From positions 7,022,036 through 7,086,035 of the forward strand of contig CP136069.1 of the NCBI GenBank assembly GCA_032622095.1: a stretch of DNA of 64,000 bases, read 5' to 3'. Source of the stretch: Siphonodentalium dalli. Its lineage: Eukaryota; Mollusca; Scaphopoda; Gadilida; Siphonodentaliidae. The notes under the pieces were generated by a model that worked only from the letters and a program-made list of their open reading frames with translations, made no database searches and had not been told where the DNA came from. This document shows, in pieces, positions 50,301-59,300 of this stretch (positions within the stretch are counted from its first letter, which is position 1; the number at the start of each line of letters is the position of its first letter). Position numbers and translations under genes: made by a program.

Positions 50301-53300
50301 TCGTCACCCAAAGAGAGCCTCATGAATAAATAAAAATAATGTGTTCTCAGGCACCTCCCTCATCACCCAAAGAGAGCCTCATAAATAAATAAAAATAATG
50401 TGTTCTGAGGCACCTACCTCATCACCCAAAGAGAGCCTCATGAATAAATAAAAATAATGTGTTCTCAGGCACCTCCCTCATCACCCAAAGAGAGCCGCAT
50501 AAAAAAATAAAAATAACGTTCTCAGGGACCTCCCTCGTCACCCAAAGAGAGCCTCATGAATAAATAAAAATAATGTGTTCTCAGGCACCTCCCTCATCAC
50601 CCAAAGAGAGCCGCATAAAAAAATAAAAATAACGTTCTCAGGGATCTCCCTCGTCACCCAAAGAGAGCCTCATGAATAAATAAAAATAATGTGTTCTCAG
50701 GCACCTCCCTCATCACCCAAAGAGAGCCTCATAAATAAATAAAAATAATGTGTTCTCAGGCACCTCCCTCATCACCCAAAGAGAGCCTCATGAATAAAAA
50801 TACTGTGTTCTCAGGCTCCTCCCTCATCACCCAAAGAGAGCCTCATGAATAAATAAAAATAATGTGTTCTCAGGCACCTCCCTCATCACACAAAGAGAGC
50901 CTCATGAATAAAAATAATGTGTTCTCAGGCTCCTCCCTCATCACCCAAAGAGAGCCTCATAAATAAATAAAAATAATGTGTTCTCAGGGACCTCCCTCAT
51001 CACCCAAAGTGAGCCTCTTAAAACAAATTAAAATACTGTGTTCTCAGGCACCTCCATCATCACCCAAAGAGAGCCTCATAAATAAATAAAAATAACGTTC
51101 TCAGGGACCTCCCTCATCACCCAAAGAGAGCTGCATAAAAAAATAAAAATACTGTGTTCTGAGGCACCTCCCTCATCACCCAAAGAGAGCCGCATAAAAA
51201 TATAAAAATAACGTTCTCAGGGACCTCCCTCGTCACCCAAAGAGAGCCTCATGAATAAATAAAAATAATGTGTTCTCAGGGACCTCCCTCGTCACCCAAA
51301 GAGAGCCTCATAAATAAATAAAAATAATGTGTTCTCAGGCACCTCCCTCATCACCCAAAGAGAGCCGCATAAAAAAATAAAAATAATGTGTGTTCTCAAG
51401 GATCTCCCTCATCACACAAAGAGAGCCACATAAAAAAATAACAATAACGTTCTCAGGCACCTCCATCATCACCCAAAGTGAGCCTCTTAAAACAAATTAA
51501 AATACTGTGTTCTCAGGCACCTCCATCATCACCCAAAGAGAGCCTCATAAATAAATAAAAATAACGTTCTCAGGGACCTCCCTCGTCACCCAAAGAGAGC
51601 CTCATGAATAAATAAAAATAATGTGTTCTCAGGGACCTCCCTCGTCACCCAAAGAGAGCCTCATAAATAAATAAAAATAATGTGTTCTCAGGCACCTCCC
51701 TCATCACCCAAAGAGAGCCGCATAAAAAAATAAAAATAACGTTCTCAGGGATCTCCCTCGTCACCCAAAGAGAGCCTCATGAATAAATAAAAATAATGTG
51801 TTCTCAGGCACCTCCCTCATCACCCAAAGAGAGCCTCATGAATAAATAAAAATAATGTGTTCTCAGGGACCTCCCTCGTCACCCAAAGAGAGCCTCATGA
51901 ATAAATAAAAATAATGTGTTCTCAGGCACCTCCCTCATCACCCAAAGAGAGCCGCATAAAAAAATAAAAATAACGTTCTCAGGGACCTCCCTCGTCACCC
52001 AAAGAGAGCCTCATGAATAAATAAAAATAATGTGTTCTCAGGCACCTCCCTCATCACACGGACATTTACAGAATAAGGTCCACAGAGGGTGAATTTAGTG
52101 ACGCTATCCCGGCTAGTGGACTAGCATTACTAAATTCACTTATGTGGACCTCATTCCGCTTAGGCCTCACCTTCTCTGGAAGGTATCTTAATTATTAAAT
52201 TAAGAAGTTTTTTGGTTTCTTAAGATATTTCTTCAGAAGGTTTCTCTTTTTCTTTTTTAGTTTTAAGTTTCTCTATTTCACCAAATTGGCAGATGACACA
52301 ATGCATTTATAATCAAGCTGACCATTGAATGAGTGCAGATCACCATCTGGAAACTTAAATATGTGTCTAGGTCTCCCATAGCAGATGAGGCCATGCAGAA
52401 TGAGGTCCCCAGAGGGTGAATATGATGTGGAGTAGCATCACTACATTTCCCCTGTGGTAAATAATATGTTGTGTATAATGTAATCTGGTCATTCGAAAAT
52501 TAAGTGGGCCTTTAATCTAAGGAATATAATATGATTATTCGGCGCACCTACAGTTACGGAAATCGGCTCTTATCAGGGAATGGATTTGGAAAGTCCACAT
52601 CGTATCCATTGTTGGTTTTCGCACAAGCCCCAGAGTGAGTACTTAATCATATTAAAGGTATTCAACTGTGACATTTTACAAATGTCTGGCATCTTATTAT
52701 CAGGCCTGCTGTGAATCATAATAACTAACCTGATATGTGACTAACCTGATATGTGACTAACCTGATATGTGACTAACCTGATATGTGACTAACCTGATAT
52801 GTGACTAACCTGATATGTTACTAACCTGATGTTACTAACCTGATATGTTACTAACCTGATATGTGACTAACCTGATATGTGACTAACCTGATATGTGACT
52901 AACCTGATATGTTACTAACCTGATATGTTACTAACCTGATATGTTATTAACCTGATATGTTACTAACCTGATATGTTACTAACCTGATATGTGACTAAAT
53001 TGATATGTAACTAACCTGATATGTGACTAACCTGATATGTGACTAACCTGATATGTGACTAACCTGATATGTTACTAACCTGATATGTGACTAAATTGAT
53101 ATGTAACTAACCTGATATGTGACTAACCTGATATGTATCTAACCTGATATGTGACTAACCTGATATGTGACTAACCTGATATGTGACTAAATTGATATGT
53201 AACTAACCTGATATGTGACTAACCTGATATGTATCTAACCTGATATGTGACTAACCTGATATGTGACTAACCTGATATGTATCTAACCTGATATGTGACT

Positions 53301-56300
53301 AACCTGATATGTGACTAACCTGATATGTAACTAACCTGATATGTGACTAACCTGATATGTGACTAACCTGATATGTGACTAACCTGATATGTATCTAACC
53401 TGATATGTGACTAACCTGATATGTAACTAACCTGATATGTAACTAACCTGATATGTGACTAACCTGATATGTATCTAACCTGATATGTGACTAACCTGAT
53501 ATGTGACTAACCTGATATGTATCTAGCCTGATATGTGACTAACCTGATATGTGACTAACCTGATATGTGACTAACCTGATATGTATCTAGCCTGATATGT
53601 GACTAAATTGATATGTGACTAACCTGATATGTGACTAACCTGATATGTGACTAACCTGATATGTGACTAACCTGATATGTGATTAACCTGATATGTTACT
53701 AACCTGATATGTTACTAACCTGATATGTTACTAACCTGATATGTTACTAAATTGATATGTAACTAACCTGATATGTGACTAACCTGATATGTGACTAACC
53801 TGATATGTGACTAACCTGATATGTGACTAACCTGATATGTTACTAACCTGATATGTGACTAAATTGATATGTAACTAACCTGATATGTGACTAACCTGAT
53901 ATGTATCTAACCTGATATGTGACTAACCTGATATGTGACTAACCTGATATGTTACTAACCTGATATGTGACTAAATTGATATGTAACTAACCTGATATGT
54001 GACTAACCTGATATGTATCTAACCTGATATGTGACTAACCTGATATGTGACTAACCTGATATGTATCTAACATGATATGTGACTAACCTGATATGTGACT
54101 AACCTGATATGTGACTAACCTGATATGTGACTAACCTGATATGTGACTAACCTGATATGTATCTAACCTGATATGTGACTAACCTGATATGTAACTAACC
54201 TGATATGTAACTAACCTGATATGTGACTAACCTGATATGTATCTAACCTGATATGTGACTAACCTGATATGTGACTAACCTGATATGTATCTAACCTGAT
54301 ATGTGACTAACCTGATATGTAACTAACCTGATATGTAACTAACCTGATATGTGACTAACCTGATATGTATCTAACCTGATATGTGACTAAATTGATATGT
54401 GACTAACCTGATATGTGACTAAATTGATATGTATCTAACCTGATATGTGACTAACTTGATATGTGACTAAATTGATAAGTATCTAACCTGATATGTGACT
54501 AAATTGATATGTAACTAACCTGATATGTGACTAACCTGATATTGACTAACCTGATATGTGACTAAACTGATGTGACTAACCTGATATTGACTAGCCTCAT
54601 ATGTGATTAACCTGATGTGTGACTAACCTGATATGTAACTAACCTGATATTGACTAACCTGATATGTGACTAACCTGATATTGACTAACCTGATATGTGA
54701 CTAACCTGATGTTGACTAACCTGATATTGACTAACCTGATATTGACTAACCTGATATTGACTAACCTGATATGTGACTAACCTGATATGTGACTAACCTG
54801 ATATGTGACTAACTTGATGTGTTCATAGTGACTAAATTGATATGTGACTAAATTGATGTGTGACGAACCTGATATTGACAAACCTGATATGTGACTAACC
54901 AAGTAACTAACCTGAAATGTGACTGACCTGATATGTGACTAACCTGGTATGTGACTAACCTGATGTGTTCATAGTGACTAAATTGATATGTGACAAACTG
55001 ATATGTGACTAACCTGACATGTGACTAACCAGATATGTGACTAACCTGACATGTGACTAACCTGATATGTGACTAACCTGATATTGACTAACTGATATGT
55101 TACTGACCTGATATGTGACTAACCTGATAAGTGACTAACCATGTGACTAACCTGATATGTGACTAACCTGATGTGACTAACCATGTGACTAACCTGATAT
55201 GTGACTAACCTGGTATGTGACTAACCTGATATGTGACTAACCTGATATTGACTAACCTGATATGTTACTGACCTGATATGTGACTAACCTGATAAGTGAC
55301 TAACCATGTGACTAACCTGATATGTGACTAACCTGATATTGACTAACCTGATGTTACTGACCTGATATGTGACTAACCTGATAAGTGACTAACCTGATAT
55401 TTGACTAACCTGATATGTGACTAACCATGTGACTAACCATGTGACTAACCTGGTATGTGACTAACCTGATATGTGACTAACCTGATATTGACTAACCAGA
55501 TATGTGACTAACCTGATATTGACTAACCAGATATGTGACTAACCTGATATGTGACTAACCTTATATGTGACTAACCTGATATGTGACTAACCTGATATGT
55601 GATTAACCTGATATGTGACTAACCTGATGTGTGACTAACCATGTGACTAACCTGATATGTGACTAACCTGATGTGACTAACCATGTGACTAACCTGATAT
55701 GTGACTAACCTGATATGTGACTAACCATGTGACTAACATGATATTGACTAACCTGATATGTGACTAACCTGATATGTGACTAACCTGATGTGTGACTAAC
55801 CATGTGACTAACCTGATGTGTGACTAACCTGATGTGACTAACCATGTGACTAACCTGATATGTGACTAACCATGTGACTAACCTGATATTGACTAACCTG
55901 ATATGTGACTAACCTGATATTAACTAACCTGATGTGTGACTAACCTGATATTGACTAACCAGATATGTGACTAACCTGATATGTGACTAACCTGATATGT
56001 GACTAACCTGATATGTGACTAACCTGATATGTGACTAACCTGATATGTGACTAACCGTGTGACTAACCATGTGACTAACCTGATATGTGACTAACCATGT
56101 GACTAACCATGTGACTAACCTGATATGTGACTAACCTGATGTGTGACTAACCTGATGTGTGACTAACCTGATGTGACTAACCATGTGACTAACCTGATAT
56201 GTGACTAACCTGATATGTGACTAACCTGATATGTGACTAACCTGATATGTGACTAACCTGATGTGTGACTAACCTGATGTGACTAACCATGTGACTAACC

Positions 56301-59300
56301 TGATATGTGACTAACCTGATATGTATCTAACCTGATATGTGACTAACCTGATATGTGACTAACATGATATTGACTAACCTGATATGTGACTAACCTGATA
56401 TGTGACTAACCTGATATGTGACTAAACTGATATGTGAATAACCTGATATGTGACTAACCTGATAAATGACTAACCTGACGTGTGACTAACCTGATATGTG
56501 AATAACCTGATATGTGACTAACCTGATAAATGACTAACCTGATGTGACTAACCATGTGACTAACCATGTGACTAACCTGATATGTGACTAACCTGATATG
56601 TGACTAACCTGATATGTGACCAGAATAACCTTGATGAGCTGCAGCATGAGTTTGTAAGGCACTCTCCGTCGAGCTTTAAATTTCTGAATCGGGTCCATAA
56701 AATGAAACTTGAGCATTCTGCGGAATCGGTCTTCCATGTGAGGCGTATACGCTGACTTCATGTCATGATCGGCTCTCTGGATATCTTCCTCCTGTATGCT
56801 AGCATGAGATGCATCCCTCACGTCGAAATGACCCCCACTGTTTTCTTCTTCATCATCTAAAGTAAAATTAACCCTATCTTTACTAAGTTAATTCTGCCAT
56901 TCAGTAAATGTATACAATGGAATTGTTTTTTATCATCTGGAGGGATGTAAAATAAGCAGACGACAGATAATACAAAACAGAAGGATTCCTATTCATAGGT
57001 GGGAAATATTCATAAAATAAGTTCAACAAACAGCCTGTGTTAACCCTTTCAGTGCCAGGTCCGATTTTTGTATCAACCCATATACCCTGTACCATCTGAT
57101 ATATGCGAGTCGACCATAGGTCGTCTCGCATATATAAGAGAATGCATGGCCTAACAATTTTTCATCATTTGTTATTATTTTTTACAATTTTATACAATTT
57201 TAATAATTTTTTCTTATATTCTTTAACAGACTTATTTTGTAGGTTTAGTGCCAGGGAATCTTACGTTTTTTATGGGCATCAAAATTATTACTATGAATAC
57301 TTGGTGATAGTTTTGAGTTATAACATGCCCCTAAGGTTTTATCCAGTTTGTTTTTAAATTCGCTATAGCACACCCAAAAAAAATTCAACCCAAACAAATT
57401 AAAAAAAAAAATTTTAGGGCCGATTTTACAGACTGTAAATTAGGTAACCGACCATGTGTCCCCCCCCCCAAAAGGTGGCTTTTCTCCATGTATAAACAAG
57501 AGCATCGCTAGAGAATGTTAAAATACACCTGTTAGCCATTTCGAAATGCACTACAGCAAAAGCTTACAAAGAATATCTGATATACCCCTAATTTCAATGC
57601 CAAAATGTAGCCAATTTCTAAGTCGAAAAAGGGCCATAACTCATGTGAAAATAATTGGAATAACTTGGTCTGTGGTTTAGTTTGGAAACACACATACAAG
57701 CTTTGGTTCAGATCAAATAATCCAAACAGGAGTTATAGATCAGAAACCGAAATGTTATAAAATCGGTTAAATTCTAAGTCGAAAAAGGGTTGTACATGTA
57801 ACTCATGTAAAAATAATTGGACAGAACCCATATTCAAACTTGGACTACATGTACATATTTGTTCAGATAAAATGATCCAAACTGGAGTTATTGGTCGGTA
57901 ACCAACAATGTTAACACCCCGACTTGCGGACTGATGGAAGGACTAATTACATAATATGACAGTTTTTTTTCAAACGGGCGTATAAAGCGGGTTAGCATCA
58001 CCAAATTAACCTTCTGAGACCTCATTCTACTTAGGCCTCACCTAGTAGAAAATATCTATAGTCTCAAATTAACATTGTTTTTAGTTACTATTTCCCTTCT
58101 GGGAAGTTTCTATATCACATAATTTTCAGAAGATAAAATCCATAATCGAGGTGCCCTATGGGTCTCCCATAGCAGATGAGGTCTAAGCAGAATGAGGTCC
58201 CCAGAGGGAGAATTTGGTGATGCTAGCCCACTATGCAAGGTAGCGTCACTAAATTCACCCTCTGGGGACCTCATTCTGCAAATGACAGACACACTATAAT
58301 CATGCCAATGAATAGGTATTAACCCTATCTTTATTAAATACTCATTGACGCATAGTTCCTTTATGAAATTGCCAAATAATAGGTCCAATAACAGCATTCT
58401 ATCAAAAATCAGTCGTCTGCTTATATCCTGAAAACCCCTCAAAATGAATAATAGACCATTCCAATATACTCTATTATAACTAGGTGGGAGAATCAATTTA
58501 GTAAAGAAAGGGTTAAGTACTTCATATAAGGCCAATATAAATAAATAGCTAGATTTACATTTTCAGAAAAAATGTGGTGGGAGGGCAAATTTTATTTTTT
58601 ATATATTATAGCTGGGGTACCTGGCATTGCTCGGGTAAAGAATCAGTAAATTATTAGTGCCCCTTCAAGTCATTTAAATTAATTATTAGCCACTTAAGGT
58701 AAACTTTACAAATGCCCTTTATTGCTAATTATTAGTTCCTTTTTAATTCATCTGAGGTCAATGGCACCTATGGATGACACTCCCTGTGACACTTCCCCCA
58801 TATTTTCTGAGCTGATAATAAATGCTCTTTATTGAACATTTACATGTATGTTAATATAATTTACCTGTTTTACCTGACTATGAATTTTGCCGTCGACTAG
58901 TCAGAACATAGTGCATTAGTTACACGTATAACGCTTTCAAGATCGATTCCGGCATAAACGGTGTTAACTGCGCGTAAGTTACGGTAAGTATAACGTTTGG
59001 TGGCACCCGGAATTGACAGTATTACTAGTATAGACACATGGTGACCCGACTATTAATTGAAAAAATGAAATTGACAACACAATGTCTCACTCGTCGTTTG
59101 AGGTCAAAGACATCACTGCGACATGATGGCAATGATTGACGCAGCTTTATCGTTTGTCGGAGACCGCTTTGATCTAGACACTGTGTTTATTTCAATTCAT
59201 CTCGCACCGTCGGGTTATGATGTGACGCTGTGTGGAGGTCGCTTAAGGTGACGTCATTGGTGCTACCGTATATAAATGATACTGACATTAAAAACTGGCT

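Noticed and set aside
52725-56619. CRISPR-like array
   Set aside because: No unique spacers, no fixed repeat-spacer alternation, animal context; it is a simple satellite derived from a splice junction.
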